Of a DNA stretch of 64,000 nt, positions 1 through 8,012 are shown piece by piece. Each line of letters begins with the position of its first letter. Position 1 is the first letter of the stretch. The translations under genes were made by a program, and so were the position numbers. The notes beneath the pieces are model-generated. The model made no database searches and was not told the origin of the DNA. It saw nothing but the letters and a program-made list of their open reading frames with translations. This DNA is from Rhabdobacter roseus (GTDB taxonomy: Bacteria > Bacteroidota > Bacteroidia > Cytophagales > Spirosomataceae): the NCBI RefSeq assembly GCF_014202275.1, contig NZ_JACHGF010000002.1, forward strand, positions 434,001 through 498,000. Direction: 5' to 3'.

Positions 1-474
1 ATCCTCAAGAACGGAAATTGAATACGCCCGGCACAAGTCCAAAATTCCCTGCATGTCAGCACATTGACCAAACAGATGGACCGGAACCACGAGCCGGGTC
101 CGGGGGCTGAGGGCCTCTTCTACCAAAGCCCGGTTGAGCATAAACGTCCGGGGATCCACGTCAACGATAACCGGGCTAAGCCCAAGCAAAGCAATTACTT
201 CGACCGCTGCCACGTAGGTAAAGGCGGGGACGATGACCTCATCGCCGGCCTTTACATCCAGCGCCATCATGGCTAACTGGAGGGCATCGGTCCCGTTGGC
301 ACAGGAAATCACATTTTTGACGCCTAGATAGCTGGCTAACTGATTCTCGAAGGTAGTCACCTGCGGTCCACGAATAAAAGAGGCGGCATCAATGCATTCC
401 TGTAGGGCCTTGTCCACCGCAGGTTTGATCTTTTGATATTGTTTTTTAAGATCTACCATTTCAATGGCCTCCAT
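1..474 (-). CDS. DegT/DnrJ/EryC1/StrS-family sugar aminotransferase, partial (C-terminus outside window)
   Basis: PLP-dependent aminotransferase of the nucleotide-sugar type, which converts a keto-sugar nucleotide to an amino sugar using glutamate. The 158 visible codons show the family's N-terminal half: MVDLKKQY at residues 6-13, the cofactor phosphate region CANGTDAL (58-65), DEVIVPAFTYVA (78-89), VDVDPRTF (104-111), PVHLFGQ (131-137), and ends at the ED pair that begins the aspartate-containing EDAAQ motif. The catalytic lysine lies beyond base 1. The start at 474 gives MEAIEMVDL; the ATG at 459 (MVDLKKQY) is an equally good family start. It is the last visible gene of the minus-strand polysaccharide locus, about 120 bases after the sugar transferase, so an amino sugar in the polymer is likely; the exact substrate cannot be told. 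Confidence 0.9.
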   Translation of the reverse strand, partial: MEAIEMVDLKKQYQKIKPAVDKALQECIDAASFIRGPQVTTFENQLASYLGVKNVISCANGTDALQLAMMALDVKAGDEVIVPAFTYVAAVEVIALLGLSPVIVDVDPRTFMLNRALVEEALSPRTRLVVPVHLFGQCADMQGILDLCRAYSISVLED

Positions 475-592
475 GGTCGTTGATACGGCCCCATCAGGTA
501 TGTGAACCTTTTCCAATTTACTTAAAAATAAGTGTGTGTATAGTAGGTGTGTGCATAGTATATTGCAAACAAGAAAATTAAGAAATCGCCCC

Positions 593-1672
593 TTACTTAC
601 TCCGGGCTTTATAAATCAATATATTTTTGAGAATTCTTAGAGCATACCTTAAGTCGGTTCGGAACGGCTCTCGTTCGTACGCTTCCAAGTAGTCCAGCTC
701 CGACTGTACAATAGCCTCAAAGGTTTTGGGCAAATCGGCGTAAAAAGGCGGCAATAAACCGGGCCGGTGCTTCATCCGGATTTGTCGGGCTTGTTCAGGA
801 TATAAGCTCAGGTAATGCTCACTGAGTGGCCTAACCCCTATGAGTTTAAGGTCGCCCCGCAACACATTGTAGAGCATCGGTATTTCGTCGATCCAGTAGC
901 GGCGCAGGACCCTCCCCCCGGTACTTACCCGGAAATCATTTTTGAATTTTCCGTCCTCGTCAAGCCCATTCAACTGGTGTAGGTATTCCTGCACGTACTC
1001 CGCGTAGGGATGCATGGAGCGGAATTTATAAACATCAATTTTCCGAGCTCCTTGTCCTATCCGTTGCGTCTTAAACAGAAATCCCTCACTGGGAGTAGGA
1101 CTCACCTTACTAGGTACCTTAACGAGATTTTTAGTGGTGAGAATTGTTGTTTCGTGCTTATTTTCAAGAATGGTCACTATAGTAAAGCCCGCATACAACA
1201 AACGACCCATGATTTCCGCTTTAGAAATATCCACAGGCACATTCAGTAGGCGGGATATTTTCCGAAACCCTTTCAATTTAGGTAGTACGCGTCGACCTAA
1301 AAAATGAATGGGGTAGTAGGTGTAAAAGAACGGTTGGGGGTACTTTTCCTTTAGCTCTGTTTTAATATTTTCGGCGGTGCGAATCCTGAAGGCAAACAAA
1401 CAGTCGTCAGGAAGTATATTTCGAACATGCTCAAAAAGGAGGTTCGGATTATGAGATTTAAGCAGCAGCGCATCCAGATACAAATGGCTTATGTCCTTTA
1501 CCTCCCCCCGTAGAATCTCATCTAGGTGACAACAAGTCCAGGATTCCTGATGGGCAAAAGGTAGTAACGAAGCAGGTAGGTTGGTTGTACACTTCTTGCT
1601 CGAAATGACATCAACGCGGTACATGTCCTCTTTCTCAGCCCACCAGCCGGTAAACAGCTGTAATTTCAACAT
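593..1672 (-). CDS. Sugar transferase, undecaprenyl-phosphate glycosyl-1-phosphate transferase family
   Basis: Probably transfers the first sugar phosphate of the repeat unit to undecaprenyl phosphate at the inner membrane. The C-terminal half is the bacterial sugar transferase domain: KFRSM at about residues 216-220, LRRYWIDEIP near 256-265 with the acidic DE pair, NVLRGDLKLIGVRP to 282 (GVRP instead of the usual GPRP). The N-terminal 190 residues lack the usual multi-helix membrane region and resemble the C-terminal half of a methyltransferase-like fold (KAEIMGRLLYAGF is typical of such N-domains in Bacteroidota sugar transferases); that part is inference. The open frame extends to 1762 but would overlap the upstream dehydrogenase by 68 bases, so I chose the ATG at 1672, 22 bases after that gene's stop. 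Same operon as the dehydrogenase. Confidence 0.88.
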   Translation of the reverse strand: MLKLQLFTGWWAEKEDMYRVDVISSKKCTTNLPASLLPFAHQESWTCCHLDEILRGEVKDISHLYLDALLLKSHNPNLLFEHVRNILPDDCLFAFRIRTAENIKTELKEKYPQPFFYTYYPIHFLGRRVLPKLKGFRKISRLLNVPVDISKAEIMGRLLYAGFTIVTILENKHETTILTTKNLVKVPSKVSPTPSEGFLFKTQRIGQGARKIDVYKFRSMHPYAEYVQEYLHQLNGLDEDGKFKNDFRVSTGGRVLRRYWIDEIPMLYNVLRGDLKLIGVRPLSEHYLSLYPEQARQIRMKHRPGLLPPFYADLPKTFEAIVQSELDYLEAYEREPFRTDLRYALRILKNILIYKARSK

Positions 1673-1694
1673 AAGGGTGGATAAAATCCGGTCA

Positions 1695-2975
1695 CTAGAG
1701 CCGAAGATCAACGCGATTTTTATCAAAAATTGATTTAATATCAAAAATGACCGAGCTTCCATTCTTTTTGTAGCGGTCCAGATCTAACACTTTGAATTGA
1801 TCATGCGCCACGGCCACGATAATTCCATCGTACTGATACGGATCGGGTTGGCATAGCAAAGCGACGCCGTGCTCCTGAAATACCTCTTTTTCGGAAGCCC
1901 AGGGATCATGAATATCTACTTCTAGCCCAAAGTCAACTAGCTCCCGGTAAATGTCTATTACCTTGGTATTACGGGTGTCAGGGCAGTTTTCCTTAAACGT
2001 GAAGCCCAAAATAAGAATCCGGCTTTGCTGAAGAACCAGGTCGTTAGCAATGAGCCTTTTAAGTAATTTTTTAGCCACAAAAGCGCCCATGCGATCGTTC
2101 ACCAAGCGCCCCGAGGCAATGACCTGGGGGTAGTAGCCTAGGCTTTGTGCTTTGTGAACCAGGTAGTATGGGTCAACGCCTATGCAATGTCCCCCCACCA
2201 GGCCGGGCGTGAATTTCAGGAAATTCCACTTGGTACCCGCCGCTTCCAGTACCTCGTGGGTGTCGATCCCCATCCGGTCGAACATGAGGGCTAGTTCGTT
2301 TATAAAGGAAATGTTAATGTCCCTTTGGGCGTTTTCGATGGCTTTGGCGGCCTCAGCGACTTTAATGGAGGGAGCCATGTATGTTCCGGCCTCGATGATG
2401 GAACCGTACAACTGATCGACAAATTCAGCAGTCTCAGGAGTCGAACCAGAGGTAACCTTCCGGATTTTGGTTAGTGTCCGTTCTTTATCTCCAGGGTTGA
2501 TGCGTTCGGGGGAATAGCCGCAGAAAAAATCCTGGTTGAAGGCCAGGTGGCTGTGCTTTTCCAGCAGCGGTACGCAGTCTTCTTCGGTACATCCCGGATA
2601 AACCGTTGATTCGTAGATGACCAAATCGCCTTTTTTAAGCATCTTTCCTACGGTGACGGTTGCTCTTAGTAAGGGTGCCAGATCCGGCAACTTAAAATGA
2701 TCAATGGGGGTGGGAACGGTGATGATGTAGACGGTACATGCCTCCAGATCTTCGGCCTGATGGGTAAAGGTTAAATGTATAGCGGACTGAATATCCTCTT
2801 TTTCGGTTTCCCTGGTAAAATCGACTCCCATGGAAAGCTGGCCAATTCTATCTCGATTGATATCAAAACCAACGACCTGGTATTTCTTACCAAATTCCAC
2901 CGCCAAGGGTAACCCGACATAACCCAACCCAACAACTCCTATTTTGATAGTATCCTCCTGCATTGAAAGTTGCAT
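1695..2975 (-). CDS. Nucleotide-sugar dehydrogenase (UDP-N-acetylhexosamine 6-dehydrogenase, WbpO/TviB/VipA type)
   Basis: Oxidises a UDP-hexosamine or UDP-glucose at C6 to the uronic acid with two NAD. The Rossmann motif GVVGLGYVG lies at residues 13-21, the central dimer helix with KAIENAQRDINI near 211-222, and the catalytic cysteine (about C264) in GGHCIGVDPYY. The phrase AAGTKWNFLKFTPG and the length of 426 aa fit the TviB/WbpO branch acting on UDP-GlcNAc or UDP-GalNAc better than the UDP-glucose branch. Start is 2975 or the ATG at 2963. It lies downstream of the Wzc-like kinase with a gap of 70 bases, and just ahead of the sugar transferase, so the polymer probably contains an aminouronic acid. 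Substrate is inferred. Confidence 0.92.
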   Translation of the reverse strand: MQLSMQEDTIKIGVVGLGYVGLPLAVEFGKKYQVVGFDINRDRIGQLSMGVDFTRETEKEDIQSAIHLTFTHQAEDLEACTVYIITVPTPIDHFKLPDLAPLLRATVTVGKMLKKGDLVIYESTVYPGCTEEDCVPLLEKHSHLAFNQDFFCGYSPERINPGDKERTLTKIRKVTSGSTPETAEFVDQLYGSIIEAGTYMAPSIKVAEAAKAIENAQRDINISFINELALMFDRMGIDTHEVLEAAGTKWNFLKFTPGLVGGHCIGVDPYYLVHKAQSLGYYPQVIASGRLVNDRMGAFVAKKLLKRLIANDLVLQQSRILILGFTFKENCPDTRNTKVIDIYRELVDFGLEVDIHDPWASEKEVFQEHGVALLCQPDPYQYDGIIVAVAHDQFKVLDLDRYKKNGSSVIFDIKSIFDKNRVDLRL

Positions 2976-3045
2976 GCTAAAATAAACCTAGATAAAGTGT
3001 GCGTATAGTGATAAATGGTAATCAACTCATTAAATGCTTATTCCC

Positions 3046-5418
3046 TCAGCTTCTGGTAATAACCCGAGCCAACCAATTTTTAGGCTTTTCCTTACTCCCG
3101 TAGTAACCCTCTTTGCCGTAGCCATAACCATATCCGTATCCATAGCCATAATCGGAAAGATTTTTGTAATTGACCGCGTTGAAGATGAGTGCCATGGACT
3201 TGAATATTTTCTTTTTATGAAGCTCAGAAATGGTAGAGAGGTACAGCTTGGGGGTAAACTGGTGTCGAATGATATAAAGGCCCACTTCCGCGTATGGAGC
3301 CAACAGGTAGGCATCGGTTACTAATCCATAAGGCGCAGTATCAATCAAAATGTAATCAAAGGAATGTCGCGTATTCTCGATAAATTCCTTGATCCGCCCA
3401 TTAGCCAATAACTCTGATGGATTGGGAGGAATAGGGCCACTGGGGACCATGTACACACCATCGATCGCAGTCCGCTGTATAACCTCCTCTTCAGTGGCTT
3501 TACCGATAAGGTAGGTTGACATCCCCAGTCGATTCTTTATACCTACGTATTCGTGAATGGTGGGCTTTCGTAGATCCAAGCCCAGAATCAAAACTTTTTT
3601 GTCCAGGTAAGAGAGTGCGGCGGCAATGTTCAGTGTAACGAACGTTTTACCCTCGCCACCCGTGGAGGAAGTCAGCAGGATGGTACGGGCGTAGCCGGTT
3701 CCTTTTTCGGCCAGCAAATACTGCAAATTAGAACGGATCATCCGTATTTGTTCACTGACGTGGGAGCGGTTAGCCAAATTAATAATTTCTCCCAGGTTTT
3801 CTTTGGGTTTTAGTCCAATTTCGCCAAACACGGATAAACCCGTTTTTTCTTCAATTTCTTTTTTAGACTGTACCGTATGCGTAAGTGCTTCCTTAATAAA
3901 AAGAAAAGCAATGGGAATCGCTAGTCCAATTAAAAGAGCCATCGTGTAGATGCTTTTTCGATCGGGTTTGATGGGGCCACCCGTAGAATAGGGTTCGTTA
4001 ATCACTCGGCTGTCAGTAACCGTCGAGGCGTAGGATAGGGCCGTTTCCTCGCGCTTACTGAATAACAGAAGGTACAAATTCTCTTTAATACCCGCTTGCC
4101 GCTTGATACCCACAAATTCCCTTTCTTTGCGAGGCAGGGCGGATATAGCTCCTTCCAATCGGTTGTTTTGCGCCTCAAGACTATTTTTGGCTACCTTTAG
4201 ACCAGCCCTTTGATTGTCCAGGTTCTCGCGCATGGCCTGCTTCACGTTTCGCATCTGAGTGAGTACCGTTTCCAGGTAGGGATTGCCAGGTTGCACCGTT
4301 TGGATCAACTTGGTTCGCTCTTGCTCAAGCTGCGAAAATTGATTGAGGTAAGTAGTTAACACGGGGTCGTTGACCATCAAAGTTGCGGGGGCGATATTGC
4401 CTACTTCGCTGCTGTACAAGTAGCGTTCGACCCCTTCCAGCACCTTGAGCTGGATATCGAGTTCATTAAGCTTGGCATCGTTATCACCCACCTTTCCCAA
4501 AAACAAATTCGCTTCGGCGCTGAGATCAGTGATGCCCCTGGATCGTCGGTACTCTTCCACATTCTGCTCTACGTCCCCCAGTTCGGACGTAATGAGTGCC
4601 AGCCTTTCCTCAATAAAACGCAGAGTATTGGCTGCCTCCCGGTTTTTATCCTCGAGCGAGGAGAACGCGTATTCTTCGAGGAGTTTTGTAAGGATACTTC
4701 GGCCTTTTTCTCTTAAAGCGCTTTCAATACTTATGGCAAGCAAAGTACTCTTTGGATTGAGTCGATCAATCTGTATCGAGCCGATCAGGCCGTTGATAAT
4801 CCCATCCCGCTGGTGAAAAAGCACTTTGATTGGGGTACTTTCTACGCGCCTGCTGCTATCGCGCCTGAATACCCTAAACTTACCGTGTTCGTTATTGACA
4901 AGTTGGCTAAATACATAGGTACCCAGCAACGTCTGCTCCTGATTGAAAAGCTCAAACCGCTCATCTTTCCGTAGCCGGACGTAAAGGGGCTGTCCATACC
5001 CTACACTGGTAAGTTCGGAGGTTTTGATGATAATTGGACTGCTGTCGTACAGCTCACTGTTGCGAAACTTCCCTTCTTTCCAGTAGCTAACGGTTAAATT
5101 AAGTTCATCGACTACCTTAGCAATAAGAGCCCGAGATTTCAGGATTTCCATTTCGTTCTCAATCGTTTTACTATCCCCAATCTGCAGCTCTTCTAATTTT
5201 TCAATGTAGCCTTTTTTGGAACGTCCATCTTTAATAAGTAGGGTAGCATTCGATTTATAAATGGGAGTAAAACTCCTAAGATAAAGATAGGCTCCAACTC
5301 TACTTATTCCGATGGCAAGCACAAACCAGTACCAGTACCGGAGGTACTTGAAGAGAAAGCCACGGAGATTCCAACTATCTTCCTCGTCCGTAAAATGAGC
5401 ATTTTGATTATCTGACAT
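3046..5418 (-). CDS. Wzc-like polysaccharide co-polymerase / BY-kinase autokinase
   Basis: Inner-membrane protein that controls polymer chain length and couples polymerisation to export. Order: first membrane helix near residues 27-47, Wzz periplasmic domain with long coiled coils (about 240-440), GNVR-like region, second helix near 490-510 after the proline-rich GGPIKPDRKS, then the cytoplasmic kinase with Walker A SSTGGEGKT (584-592), Walker A' LILGLDLRKP (610-619) and Walker B DYILIDTAP (688-696). The C-terminal tyrosine cluster (757-773, alternating Tyr-Gly) is the autophosphorylation tail. That cluster is coded by six tandem 6-base units. 790 aa is the usual length of Bacteroidota homologues. 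The gene follows the wza-like gene by about 120 bases. Confidence 0.95.
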   Translation of the reverse strand: MSDNQNAHFTDEEDSWNLRGFLFKYLRYWYWFVLAIGISRVGAYLYLRSFTPIYKSNATLLIKDGRSKKGYIEKLEELQIGDSKTIENEMEILKSRALIAKVVDELNLTVSYWKEGKFRNSELYDSSPIIIKTSELTSVGYGQPLYVRLRKDERFELFNQEQTLLGTYVFSQLVNNEHGKFRVFRRDSSRRVESTPIKVLFHQRDGIINGLIGSIQIDRLNPKSTLLAISIESALREKGRSILTKLLEEYAFSSLEDKNREAANTLRFIEERLALITSELGDVEQNVEEYRRSRGITDLSAEANLFLGKVGDNDAKLNELDIQLKVLEGVERYLYSSEVGNIAPATLMVNDPVLTTYLNQFSQLEQERTKLIQTVQPGNPYLETVLTQMRNVKQAMRENLDNQRAGLKVAKNSLEAQNNRLEGAISALPRKEREFVGIKRQAGIKENLYLLLFSKREETALSYASTVTDSRVINEPYSTGGPIKPDRKSIYTMALLIGLAIPIAFLFIKEALTHTVQSKKEIEEKTGLSVFGEIGLKPKENLGEIINLANRSHVSEQIRMIRSNLQYLLAEKGTGYARTILLTSSTGGEGKTFVTLNIAAALSYLDKKVLILGLDLRKPTIHEYVGIKNRLGMSTYLIGKATEEEVIQRTAIDGVYMVPSGPIPPNPSELLANGRIKEFIENTRHSFDYILIDTAPYGLVTDAYLLAPYAEVGLYIIRHQFTPKLYLSTISELHKKKIFKSMALIFNAVNYKNLSDYGYGYGYGYGYGKEGYYGSKEKPKNWLARVITRS
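3115..3150 (-). repeat. Six tandem hexanucleotide repeats coding the Tyr-Gly tail of the Wzc-like kinase
   Basis: On the coding strand the units have the form TAYGGN, six in a row, each coding Tyr-Gly. Third positions vary (TATGGC, TACGGA and so on), so the array is not perfect. Copy number changes would add or remove tyrosines without shifting the frame. Confidence 0.85.
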
Positions 5419-5541
5419 AATAGAGTGAGTTATGAATCAACACACGTAAATAGTATAGTATCTCCTACTTCTATCAAAGAGGAGAGGGGATGTGCAGATG
5501 TAATACTGCACATTATCATTATAGGGATTCTGCAAAGCGAT

Positions 5542-6369
5542 TTACCGAAAAAAGAAGTTGGAGATTACTAGCAGGGTAGTAACAAGGCTTATTCCAATCT
5601 GTAAGCGCCTCATCCGTTGCTCCGTTGTAGTTGACATATTATCCCGATAAGGCGCTACATAAATTACGTCGCCATTTTTTACATAGAAATAGGGGGAGGC
5701 AAATACGTCTTGATTCAGTAAATTAACGGTTCCTATTTCACGAAGTCCGTTTTTATATCGGATGATGGTTAAGCTGTCTCGGCGGGCATTATCGGTCAAA
5801 TCCCCCGCTATTGACAAGGCTTCAATCAGGGTGGTACGATCGTCCACCAAGCTGAAGATACCCACTCGATTGGCCTCGCCCAAAACCGTAAACTTATGGT
5901 TCATGAATCGGATACTAACCGCGGGGTCCTTAAGTACCTTTTCTATGGCTAGACGGATTTTTTCCTCCGCCATTGGAAGCGTCAAGCCCATAACGTACTG
6001 TTTACCAATAAATGGCATGGAAATAGTTCCGAGGCTATCCACAGCATAGCCAATCGGTTGACTGCCACCTCCCCCTCCTCCGGCGGTAGTAGCCATGGCT
6101 AAAGAGTTGACATTAGAGAAATTGAGGATCTCATTGGACTCCTTGTTGAGACTACTGACGGTAATGGCTAGAAGATCGTCCTGACTAATGCGGGAAACTT
6201 CGGGTTTCGAAGTCTCGATGGAGCGAGGGTATATAGGGCTTTTTGTCTGAAAATAGGCAATTCGTTGGGTACTTGGGGTTTTGGAAGTACATGCGCAAGT
6301 ATACATCAATAGAAAGAGGCTCCCAAGAAGAAAGAGAACCTTACATAGTCTAGAATAAAAATCAGGCAT
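5542..6369 (-). CDS. Wza-like polysaccharide export outer-membrane lipoprotein
   Basis: Forms the outer-membrane channel through which the polymer leaves, working with the Wzc-like protein encoded next. The N-terminus is a lipoprotein signal (hydrophobic 10-22, then cysteines at 25 and 27; C27 after Ala fits a Bacteroidota lipobox better). The Poly_export domain starts at ISQDDLLAITVSS (about 60-73), followed by a run of six glycines, and an SLBB domain with FTVLGEANRVGIF. A hydrophobic C-terminal helix (LQIGISLVTTLLVISNFFF) is typical and would be the outer-membrane barrel helix. 275 aa, usual length. It is preceded by a nearly 700-base leader containing a long hairpin. Confidence 0.93.
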   Translation of the reverse strand: MPDFYSRLCKVLFLLGSLFLLMYTCACTSKTPSTQRIAYFQTKSPIYPRSIETSKPEVSRISQDDLLAITVSSLNKESNEILNFSNVNSLAMATTAGGGGGGSQPIGYAVDSLGTISMPFIGKQYVMGLTLPMAEEKIRLAIEKVLKDPAVSIRFMNHKFTVLGEANRVGIFSLVDDRTTLIEALSIAGDLTDNARRDSLTIIRYKNGLREIGTVNLLNQDVFASPYFYVKNGDVIYVAPYRDNMSTTTEQRMRRLQIGISLVTTLLVISNFFFR

Positions 6370-7066
6370 AAATAATAATAAGGTTAAAAACTAGCAATTA
6401 GCAACTCAATAAATTCGTTCTATCAATATACTACGATTATACATTAAATCTAAATCGCCGAGTGAGGAGAGCAGCTTGCTTTTGTAAATTAACTTTAAGT
6501 ATTTTTCAAGGAATTCAAATTGACTAATTGGTCAAATTGAATTCCTTGAAAAATGAAGCTATGGAGATTGCACCTAAAGTTTCAATGAAGAATAACCATT
6601 AACTTGAATCGTAAACACTAAGTTTGGCCTATTTGATTAGACCACAACCCTGGATTGTCGTTCAAAAAAAAGGATAGCTAACTTTGGCAATGGATACTAT
6701 TATCCGAATGAGAGAAGAAAACGCGGAAAAGTAATAGGCAGTCAATAAAGGACTGCAAGACTACTTATTAGTAATGATTTATTTAATCGTAGTTCTAAAA
6801 GTAGCAATAAGGATAGTTTAATCTGGTAAATGGTAAAAAGCTCCGCTCTTTCAGTCCCATCTTATTAGGATAAGCCTACTTACTACGCGTCTTTAATATT
6901 TACTATTTTAGAGAACGCATAAATATACATATGTATATTTACTTTATACTAATATTAGTATCGTAATTTTGTGTAAAATTTAATATCTTAATGTAACTGG
7001 TTGGATTTCAATAAACTAATTTTTAGGCCCAAATACCTTTAGGCCCGGCAGTAAAAAGTTGTTAGA
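6370..7066. other. 697-base AT-rich leader between the NusG paralogue and wza, no gene
   Basis: No open frame of credible coding character on either strand. The stretch is much richer in A and T than the flanking genes and contains one strong structure, the 54-base hairpin at 6501-6554. If the NusG paralogue and wza are co-transcribed, this is a long untranslated leader. Confidence 0.6.
6501..6554 (-). repeat. 54-base hairpin (24-base arms, one mismatch, 6-base loop) in the polysaccharide leader
   Basis: Left arm 6501-6524 and right arm 6531-6554 are reverse complements except at one position; the loop is TAATTG. In either direction the T-run is in the 5' arm and the A-run in the 3' arm, so no U-tract follows the stem and it is not a canonical intrinsic terminator. 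It lies about 130 bases upstream of the wza start and 510 bases after the NusG paralogue. A role as a pause or antitermination target is inference. Confidence 0.85.
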
Positions 7067-7555
7067 CTAACCTATTTTTTCTAGCTTATTTTTCCTCGGG
7101 TCGATGGAAATGCATAATCCAATTGAATCAATTTTTACAATCAGTAGCTTTCCATGTTGATCCACCACCTCTCCTTCAAGGTCCATCATGACCCCGGAGT
7201 TGATTCGCAAACGATCCGCTACCTTAAGGTCAATCACTTCGATCAAATCATGGTCAAAATTATTTAGCATGTATTTGATCGTATCAATTTCTACTTGTCG
7301 CACAATGGCTGGCTTTTTTAGCCAAAACAAGTACCTCACTACCCCGGGGACGCCGAAGGCCAAATGCCTGTCTTTTTCTTCCAATTTGACAAAACAGTAC
7401 GATCTAAACAGGGGCTCTTCAATAATTTTAATACGATCAGACCATTTTCTTTTCACTTTTCTAAGTGGGCAATACACTTCAATCCCCTTCTGCTGAAGGG
7501 AATCAGCAACCATCTTTTCCGATCTAGATCGGGTGTAGAGTACAAACCAAAGCAT
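7067..7555 (-). CDS. UpxY-family transcription antiterminator (specialised NusG paralogue)
   Basis: The NGN domain of the NusG/RfaH family opens the protein: WFVLYTRSRSEK (3-14), GIEVYCPLRKVKRKW (24-38), then PLFRSYCFVKLE and GVPGVVRYLFWL, in which Pro-Gly-Val-Val-Arg-Tyr-Leu is the classic NusG signature. A short KOW-like C-terminal part follows (GVMMDLEGEVVDQHGK, about 117-132). At 162 aa it is of UpxY rather than housekeeping NusG type. In Bacteroides such proteins head capsule operons and prevent premature termination in the long leader. Here it is the first gene of the minus-strand polysaccharide locus, followed by the long leader and hairpin. No promoter matching the TTTG/TAnnTTTG pattern is clear upstream. 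Confidence 0.9.
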   Translation of the reverse strand: MLWFVLYTRSRSEKMVADSLQQKGIEVYCPLRKVKRKWSDRIKIIEEPLFRSYCFVKLEEKDRHLAFGVPGVVRYLFWLKKPAIVRQVEIDTIKYMLNNFDHDLIEVIDLKVADRLRINSGVMMDLEGEVVDQHGKLLIVKIDSIGLCISIDPRKNKLEKIG

Positions 7556-8012
7556 TTTGTTATGGAGGTGGTGTATAATTATTTTTATCTTTTTTATTTA
7601 AATAGCAATATACTACTAAAATAATACTTTCAATGAAAATGATGATAAAATTTATCAAGCGGTATTTTTAAGCTATCATTTCCCCATCAAAAACGCATTC
7701 GGTAGTGCTAAGACACAAATGAAGGAGGCCCTCTTACACTTTTGAAGCACGTATCATATTGATTATGAGACGTGAATCTTGTTCTTATCCAAAGAGTTAA
7801 CAACTCTTATTTCTACTATTCAATATCAAGAATTTATTTTAGCCGAGAGTTTTGCAGTGAAATACCGCTCAATTTTGAGCCATTCGTGGGAAGCCGCAAT
7901 GGAATTGAGGCAATTCCATTGCGGCAAAAATAATTTCCCAAACTGCCACAAAGTACCCCTCCGCCACGTATCTTTCCATAAAATCCTTTGTTTCAACCTA
8001 TTCCTACCCTTT
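7556..8012. other. Divergent gap between the polysaccharide locus and the TlpA-like gene
   Basis: AT-rich up to about 7700, then less so. It must hold the divergent promoters. An open frame continuous with the TlpA-like gene runs through 7779-8012, but it contains a perfect hairpin (7893-7925) and precedes a lipoprotein signal, so I treat it as leader. Nothing else recognised. Confidence 0.6.
7893..7925 (+). repeat. Perfect 15-base inverted repeat with 3-base loop in the leader of the TlpA-like gene
   Basis: Arms 7893-7907 and 7911-7925 match perfectly, loop AGG, followed by AAAAATAATTT. No T-run follows in the plus direction, so it is not a standard terminator. It lies 88 bases before the chosen start and argues against translation of the upstream extension. 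Confidence 0.85.

Noticed and set aside
6501-6554. Reading the leader hairpin as an intrinsic terminator
   Set aside because: In both directions the U-rich side is the 5' arm and no T-run follows the stem.
7779-8012. Upstream extension of the TlpA-like gene
   Set aside because: Contains a perfect hairpin and unusual residue content, and would bury the lipoprotein signal that begins at 8013.
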